Shown piece by piece: positions 8,987 through 19,104 of a DNA stretch of 43,328 nucleotides. The notes below the pieces were generated by a model that saw nothing but the letters and a program-made list of their open reading frames with translations, was not told where the DNA came from and searched no databases. The position numbers were made by a program, and so were the translations under genes. The DNA is from Chloroflexota bacterium. Its GTDB lineage: Bacteria; Chloroflexota; Limnocylindria; Limnocylindrales; CSP1-4. Location of the stretch: the NCBI GenBank assembly GCA_003152995.1, contig PMBR01000127.1, forward strand, positions 2,106 to 45,433, read 5' to 3'. How positions within the stretch are numbered: position 1 is the stretch's first letter; the number at the start of each line of letters is the position of its first letter.

Positions 8987-9657
8987 TGCTGGAGCGCACT
9001 CGATGGAGCCGGCAGCTCGGTCGGCGGCCCAAGCGGGTCGACGCCACCGTCGAGGGCGATGGGCACCAGTGGGCTTGCGACGCCGTAGGCCCAGACGCGC
9101 AGGTAGTAGACGGCGGCCGCGAGCGGGGCCCCGGTAGCATCGAGCAGGCTGAAGCCGGCCGTTGAACCGGTCAGGTCGTGCCGTGACGCGCCGCTGGGAA
9201 CAACCGCGGCGCCGGCCGCCGAGCCGCCACCGACCGGCGAGTCCGACCCTTCCTCGAGTGCCGGATCGTCGACGCTGGTCTGCCAGACGCGAATCATGGC
9301 GCCGGCCGAGTCGCGCCGGTAGACCGCGGCCTGGTAGGCGGCCCCGTCGGTGCCTACGACCACATCGAGCGGGTAGTGGTTGACGATCTCGACGCCGACG
9401 TCGAGGGCGCCGGCCTGTACGGGGGCACGTCCGGCGATGGTGATCGTCGGCCCGGTCGCGGAAGCGCGTGCGGCCACCAGCGCCCGGACTTCGACGAAGG
9501 CCGGACCGGCCATGTTTGGCAGCGCCCAGACGGCGACGAAGGCTCCGATGAGCAGGGCGCCGACGGCGAGAAGGACGATGCGACCGGCCCTCGACCGGGC
9601 GAAGCCGCGGAAGCCCGGGCGAGATCCGAGGGAACCGGGCGAACCGCCATCAGCCAT
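8983..9657 (-). CDS. Membrane-anchored hypothetical protein
   Basis: 224 residues from the ATG at 9657, whose ATGGCTGA overlap with the upstream stop indicates coupling; a GTG ten codons earlier (9687) is an alternative. A Gly/Arg-rich N-terminus leads to one transmembrane helix (IVLLAVGALLIGAFVAVWAL) and an extracytoplasmic beta-rich domain of about 150 residues (TITIAGRAPV, DVGVEIVNHYPLDVVV, YYLRVWAYG). The domain resembles immunoglobulin-like accessory modules but no family is certain. It is the last gene of the minus-strand mannosylation operon and converges with the GH99 gene. Confidence 0.72.
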   Translation of the reverse strand: MADGGSPGSLGSRPGFRGFARSRAGRIVLLAVGALLIGAFVAVWALPNMAGPAFVEVRALVAARASATGPTITIAGRAPVQAGALDVGVEIVNHYPLDVVVGTDGAAYQAAVYRRDSAGAMIRVWQTSVDDPALEEGSDSPVGGGSAAGAAVVPSGASRHDLTGSTAGFSLLDATGAPLAAAVYYLRVWAYGVASPLVPIALDGGVDPLGPPTELPAPSSALQH

Positions 9658-10927
9658 CGGACGATCCGTCGGCATCTGCCCTGCCACCGGGCTCGGCGGC
9701 CCGGGCCCGCAGGCGCAGGTTGACGCCGAAGAACGCCAGGGCGCCGATCAGCAGGAACGCGACGGCGAGCGAAGCCCAGCCTTCGTAGGGCGCGGATCCG
9801 CGGCCGATCGAGCCACCGTAGTTCGGGCCACTCTGTCCCGGAGCGGAGCCGGGCGAGATGGAGGATGTGGCGGGCGTCGGCGATGTGGCGGCCGGCGAGG
9901 CAGACGGCCCTGCTACTCCGACCGGCCCGGGAGCGCCCGTAAGACCTGCGAGCACCTGGAGGTAGCGCAGTCCGTAGTTGCTGCTCGGCTCAACGTATGA
10001 GGCTTCGGTGAACTCGTTCCAGCTGATCACGGCCATACCGTCGGGGTTTGTCGCCTTAGCATCATTCCAGGCCGCAGTAAGGGTCGCGCCGTTGCGCCTG
10101 TCGACTACCGTCGTCCCGCCGTTGAGCTGGCCGTCGAAACCGACCGACGCCGGGGCGAGCCACAGTCCGTTGCTCGAATGGACGGCCGCCGCGAGCGCGG
10201 TCAAGCGGCTCTCGTAACCGGGCGTCGTCAGCGGGTCCGCAGAGGACCAGTAGTAGGCGTCGCCGTCGAAGAGGCTCGCCCGGGCCTGGTACGAGGCGGC
10301 GTCCTTCTCCGAGCCGAGCAGCAGCAACCGGGCCGGGGCGCCGAGCTGAGCGCGCACCGTGGCGATCTGAGCGTCGGTGAACCGCCAGCTGCCGGACCAG
10401 ATGACCGCGGGCTTGCCGTAGAGATCGAAGACCGGGTCGGAGCCGTAGCTGTCGAGGAACCAGGCCAGGTCGGCGGCGACGTCGGCGACCGGTATCGGGT
10501 TGCGGTTGACGTCCAGGCCTTCGTAGATGAGTACCAGTTTGAGGCCCTGGCGACGGCATTCGGCGACGAGGTCGGCCAGGGCCTGGTCGAGTTGCGGAGT
10601 GTTCTTCCAGCTCGCGATGAAGGCGGTGACGCCACTTGCCCGGGCCCAGGTCACGTGCTGCGCGATCACCGCCGGATCGGTGCTCGTGTACGGGCCGAGC
10701 GACGGCGCATCGTTCTTGTTGTGTGTCCAGCTGACCGAGTTGAACCACATGTAGTAGTAGGCCAGGACGGGAGTGGGGGCGCTTCCTGCTGCCGGAGTGG
10801 AGGGCGCCGCCGCCCGTGCGGGCGGCGGCGCCGCGGCCGGCAAGAGGAGTGCGCCCGCCAGCGCGGCCGCCACGGCCAGCGTGGCTGCCATCCGGATCGG
10901 GCGACTCAATCGATCGAGAGGGTGCAT
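9650..10927 (-). CDS. GH99/GH71-like secreted hydrolase with C-terminal membrane anchor
   Basis: 425 residues. A signal peptide (to about residue 40, PARAAA) is followed by a TIM-barrel-like domain opening with VLAYYYMWFNSVSW and LGPYTSTDPAVIAQH. The domain ends with ISWNEFTEASYVEP, where E305 and E308 occupy the same E-x-x-E spacing as the catalytic pair of GH99. Overall identity to the GH99 lipoprotein at 7.7 kb looks low, so the substrate may differ. A Pro/Ser/Thr linker (about residues 335-375) leads to a transmembrane helix (LAVAFLLIGALAFFGV) and basic tail, anchoring the enzyme on the outer surface. It follows the stalk protein by 19 nt in the same operon. Confidence 0.8.
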   Translation of the reverse strand: MHPLDRLSRPIRMAATLAVAAALAGALLLPAAAPPPARAAAPSTPAAGSAPTPVLAYYYMWFNSVSWTHNKNDAPSLGPYTSTDPAVIAQHVTWARASGVTAFIASWKNTPQLDQALADLVAECRRQGLKLVLIYEGLDVNRNPIPVADVAADLAWFLDSYGSDPVFDLYGKPAVIWSGSWRFTDAQIATVRAQLGAPARLLLLGSEKDAASYQARASLFDGDAYYWSSADPLTTPGYESRLTALAAAVHSSNGLWLAPASVGFDGQLNGGTTVVDRRNGATLTAAWNDAKATNPDGMAVISWNEFTEASYVEPSSNYGLRYLQVLAGLTGAPGPVGVAGPSASPAATSPTPATSSISPGSAPGQSGPNYGGSIGRGSAPYEGWASLAVAFLLIGALAFFGVNLRLRARAAEPGGRADADGSSDG

Positions 10928-10946
10928 GGCGACGCGTGGCGGCGGA

Positions 10947-12680
10947 TCAGGTGGTCGGCTCGCCCGCGACGGCCGGCTCGTCGATGGTGGCCGGCTCGTC
11001 GATTGGTGCCGGTCCGCCCAGGGCTCGCCGCGCCGCTTTCCTCCGGCCGCGACCCCAGATGAGCGACCACCGTCCGATCAGACCCAGCAGCAAGGTAACC
11101 CCGAGCAGGAGCCCGGCCGCCAGCCCTATGTCGGTCATTGTTATCACTCGGAGGGTCGCGTCCTGGGGCTTGGACAGGGCGACGGGTGTGGGCGGCGTGA
11201 ACGCCGACGACGCCAGCTTCAACTGGTACTGGCCCCTTGGCAGGTTGTAGAAGTTGACGGTTCCGTTGCTGCCGATGGCTTGGGTAGTGACGTAGCCGTC
11301 GGGGTAGGTGAGCTGGAGCCTGCCCGAAACCGGCGATCCGAACAGCGCGTCGCGAGTCTGAACGGTCATCCCATACAGGAGCACCTGGATCGTCCACGTT
11401 GCGTTTTCGGCCGGTGTCCAGGATTGCTGGCCCCGGTTGATCACTTCGGCGCCGTGGATCTGGACTGAAAGGGCGCGGTAGGTGATCGGCGAGACGACCA
11501 GCTGGCCGCCGGCGCGGATGGTCGTGGACGCCGTCCACCACACGTCCGTCGCCCCGGTCTGCTGGTTGAGGACGACGTCGTCGGCGCCGGTCCCGTTGCT
11601 GAACTGGGCCTGCTCGACGAGGGTCGGGTCCACGGGTTGGTTGCTCAAATCCACGAAGTTGACGGCCGCCCGATAGGCAACTCGAAGGCCGATGGTGTAG
11701 GTGGCCGGGCCGACTATGTCGACGGTGCGGTTGGCAGTGAAGACGTCATCGAGCCAGCGCACGAAGCTGGCCCTGATCGAAGGGTCGACCGAACTGCCGT
11801 TGAGGTCTGAACTCAGCTGGTAGATCCCCGATTGCGGAACGGGCAAGGCCGCGACACCGTCGGGCCCCGTCAGGGCCGAGGCGCTCCCGAGAGTGAACCT
11901 GAGGCCGGGCAAGGGCGGGACGGTCACGATCTGGATAGCCGCCGTCAGGATTGTCAGCGTGTCCTTCGCCGTGGAGCCCGCCCACCCGTGTGAGCCGCCG
12001 AACAGGACTCCGACGGCGTAGTTACGAGCCTGTTCGAGCTTCTTGCCCTGAACGGTGAACGAGACCTGGCCGTTGGTGTCGGTCAGGGCGCTGTGGATCT
12101 CCTGGCCATCGAGGAAGAGGCTCAGGTGCTGACTCGGAACCGGCGTTCCGAAACGATCCTTGAGGATCGCGACGACCACCACATCCTTGCCGATCACGCT
12201 GCCGGTGGGGATCTCCACCGAGACTCGAGTAGTGAGGCCGCCGGTCACTGCGGGCTTGGGCAGCGGCGGGATCGGCGTCGCGACGGGCGTGGGAACCGGC
12301 GTTGGCGCCAGTGTGGGAACCGGCGTTGGCGCCAGTGTGGGAACCGGCGTTGGCGCCGCGGTCGGAGCGAGAGTTGGGACGGCAGTCGGCGCCGGCGTCG
12401 GAGCAAGAGTCGGTGCGGCAGTCGGCGCCGGGGTCGGTGCGGCAGTCGGCGCCGGGGTCGGAGCGGCAGTCGGCGCCGGGGTCGGAGCGGCAGTTGGAGC
12501 CGCCGTCGGCGCCTGGGTGGGCGCGGCGGTCGGAGCGGCCGTGGCCAACGGGGAGGGCGTGGCCAGGGCGGCCATGGCCGCGGGCGCCGTGATCAATATC
12601 GCGACGACGATGATGGCCATGAAGACCAGCCGCGGTCTCGTCCACCCCATGCGCAACCAGCGATTCGATTCAGGGTTCAC
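10947..12680 (-). CDS. Surface stalk protein: Thr/Pro/Ala repeat, Ig-like domains, C-terminal TM
   Basis: 577 residues, GTG start inside the upstream stop (GTGA). A signal/anchor helix (about residues 17-38) precedes a 98-residue stalk (about 41-138) of APT, APTP and VPT units. Next comes an Ig-like repeat domain ([22 protein letters not shown]...) with the bacterial Ig-like feature [11 protein letters not shown]. Further beta-rich domains follow, including a carboxypeptidase-regulatory-like [18 protein letters not shown] transmembrane helix (about 516-538) and a basic cytoplasmic tail end the protein. The threonine-dense stalk is the most obvious candidate substrate for the operon's mannosyltransferase; that is inference from position and composition. 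Confidence 0.85.
   Translation of the reverse strand: MNPESNRWLRMGWTRPRLVFMAIIVVAILITAPAAMAALATPSPLATAAPTAAPTQAPTAAPTAAPTPAPTAAPTPAPTAAPTPAPTAAPTLAPTPAPTAVPTLAPTAAPTPVPTLAPTPVPTLAPTPVPTPVATPIPPLPKPAVTGGLTTRVSVEIPTGSVIGKDVVVVAILKDRFGTPVPSQHLSLFLDGQEIHSALTDTNGQVSFTVQGKKLEQARNYAVGVLFGGSHGWAGSTAKDTLTILTAAIQIVTVPPLPGLRFTLGSASALTGPDGVAALPVPQSGIYQLSSDLNGSSVDPSIRASFVRWLDDVFTANRTVDIVGPATYTIGLRVAYRAAVNFVDLSNQPVDPTLVEQAQFSNGTGADDVVLNQQTGATDVWWTASTTIRAGGQLVVSPITYRALSVQIHGAEVINRGQQSWTPAENATWTIQVLLYGMTVQTRDALFGSPVSGRLQLTYPDGYVTTQAIGSNGTVNFYNLPRGQYQLKLASSAFTPPTPVALSKPQDATLRVITMTDIGLAAGLLLGVTLLLGLIGRWSLIWGRGRRKAARRALGGPAPIDEPATIDEPAVAGEPTT
12283..12560 (-). repeat. Tandem repeats encoding the Thr/Pro/Ala stalk
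   Basis: Short in-frame units (12-24 bp) encode APT/APTP/VPT. Between about 12290 and 12356 a 24-bp unit containing GTGGGAACCGGCGTTGG is repeated three times almost perfectly, a recent slippage array. Length variation between strains would be expected. Confidence 0.85.
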
Positions 12681-14176
12681 TTCTGGGCCTCGCGCTTGAT
12701 CCAGCCCCCCGCGCTACCAGGGCGCTTCAGGAGAAGAGTGCCGCAAAGGATCGCCAGCGCGACCACGACGGCGTAGATGGCTAGCAGGAGCGGGCGGTTG
12801 TGGGTGTCCAACGAGACTTGCGTCGGATAGGTCTGCGCCGGGAAGACCGGGGCCGCCGGCGTTCTGGTCAGATCGAGGGCGTCTGCGATGCTGTTGGCCG
12901 TTGCGTCGCGACCGGTCAGCGGCGCCAGCGACCAGTTGTCCTCGATGAACTTCAAGACCGACGTGAAGTCATAGGTGGTGTTGTCGATGGTGCCCGTCTT
13001 CGCATAGGGCGAAACGAAGATCGCGGGGACTCTGAAGCCGTAGCCGTCGGCATCCACCTGCGGGGGCGCAACGTGGTCATACCAGCCGCCCCAGTCATCC
13101 CAGCTGAGGGTGAACAGGCTGCTGCTCCAGGCCGAGCTGCGCATCAACGATGTGACAGTTGCCGCGCCGAATGACTGGCCGACGGTGATGTCTCCGGGCG
13201 GGTGCTCCGACAGGCCGCTCGGGGCCAGGTAAGCGACTGCAGGGAGCGTGCCGTCGTTGAGGTCGGTGTAGTACTGCGACATGTCGACGATGTGTGAGGA
13301 AAGGGCCGGGTCGTCGATGAAACGACCGAAGTTGAGCATCGGGGCCCAGATCAGCTGGGCCGATTTCGCGGCCGCGGGGTCGTGGTTTCGGAAGTTGATC
13401 GCCGGGTCGTAGTTCTGAACGTAGAACTTCCACGACACGCCGGCCGCCTGGAGGCGGTCGAAGATGGTCGGGAAGTCATACCCGGTGGCGGGCAACGGCC
13501 CCCCGCCACGCGCGGCGATGGCGTACATGTGGTTGATCTCGCTCGAGCCCCAGGCCGAGCTGAAGAACCGCTGGGCCAGAACGTAGTTGCTCGCGAGGTT
13601 GTAATACAGCGGCAGGTCCGAGCCGTCGTAGTAGCCCATGCTCAGGTTCAGGGGCAGGTTGTATTGGGCCTGCGCGGCCGAGAAACCGTCCATCTTGCCG
13701 TTGTCATAAGCGCGCAGGGCCGCCGGCGTGCCGTGGTTCAGATCTACAGTGCGATGGCTCGAAAGATGGAACCTCGGGTAGCAGGTGCTGGCAGACGGGA
13801 CCGGCGTGGGCGACGGCGTAGGACTCGGCGTCGCCCTGGACTTGGAGCTTGGCGCGGGGGCAGGAGTCGTCGGCGTCGCGGTCGGCGTCGCGAGCGGGTC
13901 CGGCGTTCGCGTCGGGGCGGGCGTAGGGGTCGGAATCCAGTTGGGCTGGCAGGTCGACGGCGGCTGCTCCACGCCCGGGAAGGCGGAGAAGTAGTTGTCG
14001 AAGGTGTGGTTCTCCTGCATCAGGAAGACCACGTGCTGGATCGGCTTATCGGAGGCGGCCACCTGGCCGGCGAACGCTAGGGGTGCGACGGCGAGGCCGA
14101 CAGCGGCAGCCACGCCGGCCGCGACGCGAGCGAGCCGTGGGCGGTGCGTCAGGAACCCGGGGGCGAAGCCACTCAC
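12677..14176 (-). CDS. Secreted phosphoesterase, phospholipase C-like (PF04185), membrane-anchored
   Basis: 499 residues from a GTG at 14176 that overlaps the upstream stop (GTGA); the frame stays open further upstream only as a shadow of the neighbouring gene. After a signal peptide (to about residue 41), the catalytic domain starts [21 protein letters not shown], where E55, N56 and H57 match the metal site of PF04185 enzymes. Later motifs are [26 protein letters not shown] and [14 protein letters not shown] Thr/Pro linker of about 50 residues is inserted after residue 75, inside the domain, which is unusual. A C-terminal helix ([19 protein letters not shown]) anchors it. Probable role: hydrolysis of phospholipid or phosphorylated-polymer esters outside the cell. 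Confidence 0.87.
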   Translation of the reverse strand: MSGFAPGFLTHRPRLARVAAGVAAAVGLAVAPLAFAGQVAASDKPIQHVVFLMQENHTFDNYFSAFPGVEQPPSTCQPNWIPTPTPAPTRTPDPLATPTATPTTPAPAPSSKSRATPSPTPSPTPVPSASTCYPRFHLSSHRTVDLNHGTPAALRAYDNGKMDGFSAAQAQYNLPLNLSMGYYDGSDLPLYYNLASNYVLAQRFFSSAWGSSEINHMYAIAARGGGPLPATGYDFPTIFDRLQAAGVSWKFYVQNYDPAINFRNHDPAAAKSAQLIWAPMLNFGRFIDDPALSSHIVDMSQYYTDLNDGTLPAVAYLAPSGLSEHPPGDITVGQSFGAATVTSLMRSSAWSSSLFTLSWDDWGGWYDHVAPPQVDADGYGFRVPAIFVSPYAKTGTIDNTTYDFTSVLKFIEDNWSLAPLTGRDATANSIADALDLTRTPAAPVFPAQTYPTQVSLDTHNRPLLLAIYAVVVALAILCGTLLLKRPGSAGGWIKREAQK

Positions 14177-17100
14177 GGCCGGACCTCGTAGATCTGGATG
14201 ACGACCTCGGTCGAGACGTTGCCAGAGTAGTCGCGCACCTGGGCGCGCTGCTGATACACAAGCGAGCCGTGGTAGCGGCTGATGTAGCGCCTCAGAAGAC
14301 CGTCGAAGAAGGGCGAGCGCTGGGCCGACCAGATGTCGGTGGCGATGTACTGGATCTGGTTGAGCTGGAGAGCTCGGTCGGGGTTCGGTATCGGGTCGTA
14401 GGCGGGATTGCGGCGGAGTGGATTTGGGCTGACCGAGAGTCCGTAGGCGCGCCGCTGGCCGTAATACTCGACGATGTTGGCCAGCGTCGGCCCTTCGGTG
14501 AGAAAGGTCCCACCCAGGGGGACGTTGTCCCTGATCCACATCCCGGCCTCGCGGCCGCCGGGCAGACCGCCTGTGCCGGCGAGTGAGCTGGTCATGGTCG
14601 TCGTGTTGACCGCGAGTGCAGTCGGGACGGCGATGCTGCCCACCGTCACGACCAGCAAGGCCGCGGCAGCGCCGACGAGGGCGAGGCGCGGCGGCACGAA
14701 CCGGCCACTATCCGACGGTTCGGCCCGCCTGTCGCCATCCGGCCTGGCCGCAAAGCGGATGAGGCGGTCAAAAGCCAGGCCGACCAGGATTGCGACCGCC
14801 GGGGCGATGGGCATCAGGTACTGATAGCCCTTCACCGGCCAAAGCTCGAAGAAGGCTATCGGCACGGCGAGCCAGGCAATCAGCAACCGATCCTCCCAAT
14901 GGGCGCGTCGCACCGCGATGATCAGCCCCATGGCCGCAGTGACTACGACCAGCGGCCCCATCGCCCCCGGCAGGACGTCCGCGTAGAAGGTCCAGGTGTG
15001 ATTGGGCTGGCGAAGAATCTCCCAGACCGCAAATGACTGGGCCGCGCCGGTTCCCTTGCCGATCAGAATCGCCGCCGGGTAGGGGCTGAACGCCACGACG
15101 AAGATGACGGCGGAGACGAGCAGCCGGCGAAGACCGATCCGGATCTGGGGCGTGAGCAGCAGGAACGCACCGACGACCGGTATGAGGAGGATCGCCGTCT
15201 CTTTTGCGAGCACTGTCAGGCCGCCTGCAAAGGCTGCCGTATACAGCCAGCGAGCCCGGCCGCCGGCGGAGTAGCGAGCCAGAAGGTAGATCGTGAGAAC
15301 GAAGAGCGTGGTCTCGGGACCGTCCAGAAGGGCCTGTCGGGTGACGATGACGTGGTACGGCATCAATGCCAGCACAGTTGCCGCAATGAGCCCGGCGCGC
15401 CGACCGTACAGGAGGTTGGCCGTGGCGTAGCACAGTGCCACGCCGGCCAGCCCGAAGGCGACGGCGATCAGCCGTGGCGTCACGTCGTTCACCCCGAAGA
15501 CGCGATAGGGCAGCGAGAACAGGAACTGCACGAGCAGCGGATGAGCGCGGAAGATCGCGAATAGCGAGCTGTAGAGCGGATCGCCGGCCAGGGCGGCGCC
15601 CTGGCCGGCATACACGGCTTCGTCGTTGTTCAGCCCGACGGTCGTGATGGCCCACAGTCGGACAATGGCGCCGGCAAACAGGATGCCAGCCAGCAGCACC
15701 GACGTTCGGACGTCAGCGAGGTCCGAGATCCGGGTGCGAGTGGCGATCGTCGGAGTGAAGATCGCCGTCCGCGGGATTCTCATCGATGGGAGCTGGCTGG
15801 CCGACAGAAAAGGGCGGTAAGGGCTCATTGCTATGACGTCCGCCTCGAATTGGGCGACCGTACGTGCGGGGAATATGGGCTCCGACCGCCTCCCGCGCGT
15901 CGAGCGAGCCGCGGGATGAGCCAGGTAATTGGACGTGACGGCGGCCGCCGAGGGCGAAGACCTGGGAGGGCCTTGGTCTCGACCGTAGGACTCCCCCAGG
16001 TACCGGTCTCGGCCGAAATCGCCTGGCTGCCTGGCGGTGTAGGACTCCGCCCCGTAGGACTCCGCCGAATAGCTTTCCGGCGCCCGGGATCCGAACGCGG
16101 CGGCCGGGACATATGCCGTATCGAAGACCATTACGGACTGCTCTTCGGGCTCGATCGGGATGCCGACCGGCTCACGATCCTGTGTCTCGATAGGGATGCC
16201 TATGGGCTCGCGACCCCCGTCGCCCAGGATAAGACGCGGCAGGAGCTCGCCCCATTCGTGGCCGCGCACTCGTAGCCGCCAGATCGTGACGTTGGCCATG
16301 GCCTGAGTCAGGAGTTCGCGCTCACGGGCCCGAAGCTGCTCGTAGTTGCGGCCGTCCATCAGGAACTGGGGCGCCAGGGTGGCGAATGGCGGGAAGCCAT
16401 ACGCGTCGTCGGTGTTTTCGATCAGCTGGTCGATCGCGGCTTCCAGAGGAACGCGTTCCTGGATGGGCTCGCCACGCTCCATGAGAAAGACGTTGGCGAT
16501 CGGCGCCTCGGCCGCGATATGTGCGGGCAGGAGTGAGGTGATGTGGTACTTGGGCGGAGGAACGATGATCTGGAGGACGCTGTTGATCGACATGATCGGC
16601 ACGTTCAGCGAGCCCAGGCCCTTGCCCACCGTGCGCCCGCTCTTGGAATGCACGCGGCTCTGGACCTGCAGCTGCAGGCGCTTCTTCGGACTGAGCGTGT
16701 TGACGTCTACCGCCCGGGTCATGGTGTGATAGGAAAGGGTCATCGGCTTGGGGAAGGTGAGGACCTTGCCGGCCGGGTCGATGATCGCCATGTCGTCGGA
16801 GATGAAGCGCCAGTGGCGTTCTCGGACCAGGTTGATGACCGTGCTGGTCTTGCCCGTATCGGTCTGGGCGGAGAGCAGCGTGGCCTTTCCCTCGACCTCC
16901 AAACCCGCGGAGTGGAGCAGCACGTAGCCCTTCGAGACCAGCACGAACCGCAGCAGCGCCTCGATCACGTTGGTGTAGAGGACGTGACGCGACAGCGAAA
17001 GCAGCGGCGATGCTTCGACTTCGATCGGATGTCCCATGGTCACGTTGAAGTCGGCGCCCAGGACGCCCAGATGCTCGCGGTAGGTGACGCGATCGCCATC

Positions 17101-17736
17101 GCGACGCAGGCGCACGCGGGTCGAGAACAGGGCCGCCACTCGGCGAGTGCGGATCCTGATGTCCGGTGGCGTCGTCATGCCCGTGCGGAAGTAGGAGAGC
17201 TCGGGCAGCTCGGAGTCCGAATCCAGACGTAGCAAGCCGCCGATGTCGTAGCGATACTCCGGAACGTCCACCCCCGAAGCGCCGGATTCGACCGCGTATG
17301 GGTCGGCCGCCTTCTTGCGCCAGACCCAACCGTCGGAAACCGCGAACCGCAGCGCGAACAGCGCTCCGAGCGCGATCAGGTTCGACCACGCCGGGCCTAT
17401 GTGGGCCAGATCTGTGAGCAGCCACAGCATCGGCACGCGCAGCAGCAACAACGCGTTGTTCATGCCCGCGTAAGCCAGGTATCGAACCCAGGCGTGGCCA
17501 TGAAACCGCCGTCCGGAGAAGGCCCAGAACTCGTTGCCGAGGAAGTTCCAGGTCGTCGACGCCTCCGTCGAGATGATTGCGGCAAGAACGAACCACACCG
17601 CTAGTTTGTCGACCAGGCCCACATAGACGAACTCGTTCACGGCGATGCCGGTGAACCCGACGAAGAGGAACTTGGCGAGGGCGAGGAGGCGCGGCGGTGT
17701 CAGCACACCGGCCTTGCCGAGCGTTTCAGCCTTCAT
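14173..17736 (-). CDS. Trifunctional membrane protein: GtrA + P-loop kinase-like domain + GT39 mannosyltransferase
   Basis: 1187 residues from the ATG at 17736 (GGAGT nine nt upstream; an ATG ten codons earlier lacks one). Residues 15-140 are a four-helix GtrA domain ([33 protein letters not shown]). Residues about 180-500 form a soluble HprK/PEPCK-like domain with Walker A AQTDTGKT (290-297) and an acidic FISDDMAII (311-319). A low-complexity linker (530-650) with four ESY units follows. Residues 675-1050 are a polytopic GT39/PMT-type transferase with the luminal NNDEAVYAG motif (Asp705, Glu706), ending in an extracytoplasmic domain. GtrA proteins are linked to moving polyprenyl-phosphate sugars across membranes, and GT39 enzymes transfer mannose from them. 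The gene follows the mannose-donor synthase gene. The role of the P-loop domain is unknown. Confidence 0.88.
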   Translation of the reverse strand: MKAETLGKAGVLTPPRLLALAKFLFVGFTGIAVNEFVYVGLVDKLAVWFVLAAIISTEASTTWNFLGNEFWAFSGRRFHGHAWVRYLAYAGMNNALLLLRVPMLWLLTDLAHIGPAWSNLIALGALFALRFAVSDGWVWRKKAADPYAVESGASGVDVPEYRYDIGGLLRLDSDSELPELSYFRTGMTTPPDIRIRTRRVAALFSTRVRLRRDGDRVTYREHLGVLGADFNVTMGHPIEVEASPLLSLSRHVLYTNVIEALLRFVLVSKGYVLLHSAGLEVEGKATLLSAQTDTGKTSTVINLVRERHWRFISDDMAIIDPAGKVLTFPKPMTLSYHTMTRAVDVNTLSPKKRLQLQVQSRVHSKSGRTVGKGLGSLNVPIMSINSVLQIIVPPPKYHITSLLPAHIAAEAPIANVFLMERGEPIQERVPLEAAIDQLIENTDDAYGFPPFATLAPQFLMDGRNYEQLRARERELLTQAMANVTIWRLRVRGHEWGELLPRLILGDGGREPIGIPIETQDREPVGIPIEPEEQSVMVFDTAYVPAAAFGSRAPESYSAESYGAESYTARQPGDFGRDRYLGESYGRDQGPPRSSPSAAAVTSNYLAHPAARSTRGRRSEPIFPARTVAQFEADVIAMSPYRPFLSASQLPSMRIPRTAIFTPTIATRTRISDLADVRTSVLLAGILFAGAIVRLWAITTVGLNNDEAVYAGQGAALAGDPLYSSLFAIFRAHPLLVQFLFSLPYRVFGVNDVTPRLIAVAFGLAGVALCYATANLLYGRRAGLIAATVLALMPYHVIVTRQALLDGPETTLFVLTIYLLARYSAGGRARWLYTAAFAGGLTVLAKETAILLIPVVGAFLLLTPQIRIGLRRLLVSAVIFVVAFSPYPAAILIGKGTGAAQSFAVWEILRQPNHTWTFYADVLPGAMGPLVVVTAAMGLIIAVRRAHWEDRLLIAWLAVPIAFFELWPVKGYQYLMPIAPAVAILVGLAFDRLIRFAARPDGDRRAEPSDSGRFVPPRLALVGAAAALLVVTVGSIAVPTALAVNTTTMTSSLAGTGGLPGGREAGMWIRDNVPLGGTFLTEGPTLANIVEYYGQRRAYGLSVSPNPLRRNPAYDPIPNPDRALQLNQIQYIATDIWSAQRSPFFDGLLRRYISRYHGSLVYQQRAQVRDYSGNVSTEVVIQIYEVRP

Positions 17737-17833
17737 ATCCGTAACTCCGTGTTGGGCGCGTCCCATCGCGCCAAGGGAGCAGGGCTATCGGGTCTGCGTG
17801 ACCCGCGTGCCCCGTGGGCGTTCGGGCGACCGA

Positions 17834-18592
17834 TCAGAGGCGGCCCGGCTTCGTTGCCGGCACCTGACCTCGAGCGGCCGCCCAGCGGAGCGCGAGAACT
17901 ACTTTGAGAGCCTCCAGGACAATTCCCCGACTCATCTTCGAAGCGCCTTCACGACGCTCCTCGAACGTGATCGGGACCTCGACGATGCGACTGCCCAGCC
18001 TGTAGGCGCGGTAGGTCATCTCGATCTGAAAGGCGTACCCGCCGGCATGTACGGCATCGAGGTCGATCGACTGCAGTACCTGCGACCGGATTGCTTTGAA
18101 GCCGCCCGTGAGGTCCCGATAGGGCAACCGCAGGACGATGCGGGCGAAGAGGCTGCCGCCCTTGCTGATGAACCTGCGCACAGGATTCCAGCGCGGGATG
18201 ACCCCGCCCGGCACGTACCGACTACCCAGCGCCATGTCGGCCTGGCCGGTCAGAAGGGGTTCGAGCAGGGCGGGCAGATAACGAACCGGATGGCTGAAGT
18301 CGGCGTCCATCTGGACGACGATCTCGGCGCCCCGGGCGGAGACGTTGCAGAAGCCGTCGACGTAGGCTCGTCCGAGGCCCTCCTTGGCCTCCCTGTGGAG
18401 GACGGCCACGTTGGACCGCTCGGCCGCCAGTTCGTCAGCGATCGCGCCCGTCCCATCGGGCGAGTTGTCGTCAACGATCAGAACGGAAGCCTCCGGTATC
18501 GTGGCCAGGATCGCCTCGATGATCGGCCGCACGTTGTCTTTCTCGTTGTATGTCGGGAGCACGAACCAGATGCGGGGCATCGAGGTGGACAT
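17834..18592 (-). CDS. Polyprenyl-phosphate mannose synthase (GT2, DPM1/Ppm1-like)
   Basis: 252 residues. The start at 18592 is fixed by GGAGGAG 8 nt upstream. Single GT-A domain: VLPTYNEKDNV at the N-terminus, DDNSPDGT (41-48), the metal-binding DADFSH (96-101), GSRYVPGG, and RDLTGGFKAI, the classical dolichyl-phosphate mannosyltransferase signature. VEVPITFEERREGASKMS near the end is also typical. It lacks the C-terminal membrane anchor of some homologues. It makes polyprenyl-phosphate-mannose from GDP-mannose at the inner membrane face, the donor needed by GT39 enzymes. First gene of the six-gene minus-strand operon, 97 nt before the fusion protein. Confidence 0.93.
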   Translation of the reverse strand: MSTSMPRIWFVLPTYNEKDNVRPIIEAILATIPEASVLIVDDNSPDGTGAIADELAAERSNVAVLHREAKEGLGRAYVDGFCNVSARGAEIVVQMDADFSHPVRYLPALLEPLLTGQADMALGSRYVPGGVIPRWNPVRRFISKGGSLFARIVLRLPYRDLTGGFKAIRSQVLQSIDLDAVHAGGYAFQIEMTYRAYRLGSRIVEVPITFEERREGASKMSRGIVLEALKVVLALRWAAARGQVPATKPGRL

Positions 18593-19104
18593 GCAATAGC
18601 TCCTCCGATCGGGCGACGGCGACTGCCAGGCGCGGCACTGTACCGCTCGCCCGGTCGGCCGGCGAAGCCCCGTTCCAGGTTTAGGGCCATCGCCTTGAAA
18701 CCGTTGCGGCAGGCGGAAGGAGTCCGCGAGTGGGCCTACCGAAGCCGACGGGACGAGCCGTGCGTTCGGGTCGGCGGTCGCCCTACTCGATCGGTCCTGC
18801 CCGAATAGGTCGGCGGGCATTGCGCAGACGTTGCACGGACGTCACATGCCCACCCTTTGGGATTGGCCCTTTCGGCCAGGGTCGGTAATCGGACGGCCTT
18901 GTGACAAGCGTCCAGCCGAGCTGCCAGGTTGGCGCGCGATAGTCGCGGTTTCCGCGTCGCGGATCGGGGAGCCCGCCAGGCAGGACGTCGCTACTAATTA
19001 GTACCACCCTACTCCAGTATATCGGCGCAATCGTCCACCGCCCTCGGGGCCCCCGCAGGGTGGATGTCCGCCCGGATTTCATGCGAATCGCAGAGGGAAA
19101 TCGA
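18593..19104. promoter_or_regulatory. Divergent intergenic region with 12-bp palindrome
   Basis: 512 bp without a supported gene, between the divergent mannose-synthase operon and the metallophosphoesterase gene. The only AT-rich patch is at 18992-19023: a perfect palindrome TACTAATTAGTA (18992-19003) followed by TATATC (19018-19023). It is the likely site of one or both promoters and of a regulator. The mannose-synthase mRNA would then have a leader of about 400 nt. No riboswitch was recognised. Confidence 0.5.

Noticed and set aside
12283-12560. CRISPR-like regular repeats
   Set aside because: Repeats are in frame, short and without unique spacers, and encode a Thr/Pro/Ala stalk.
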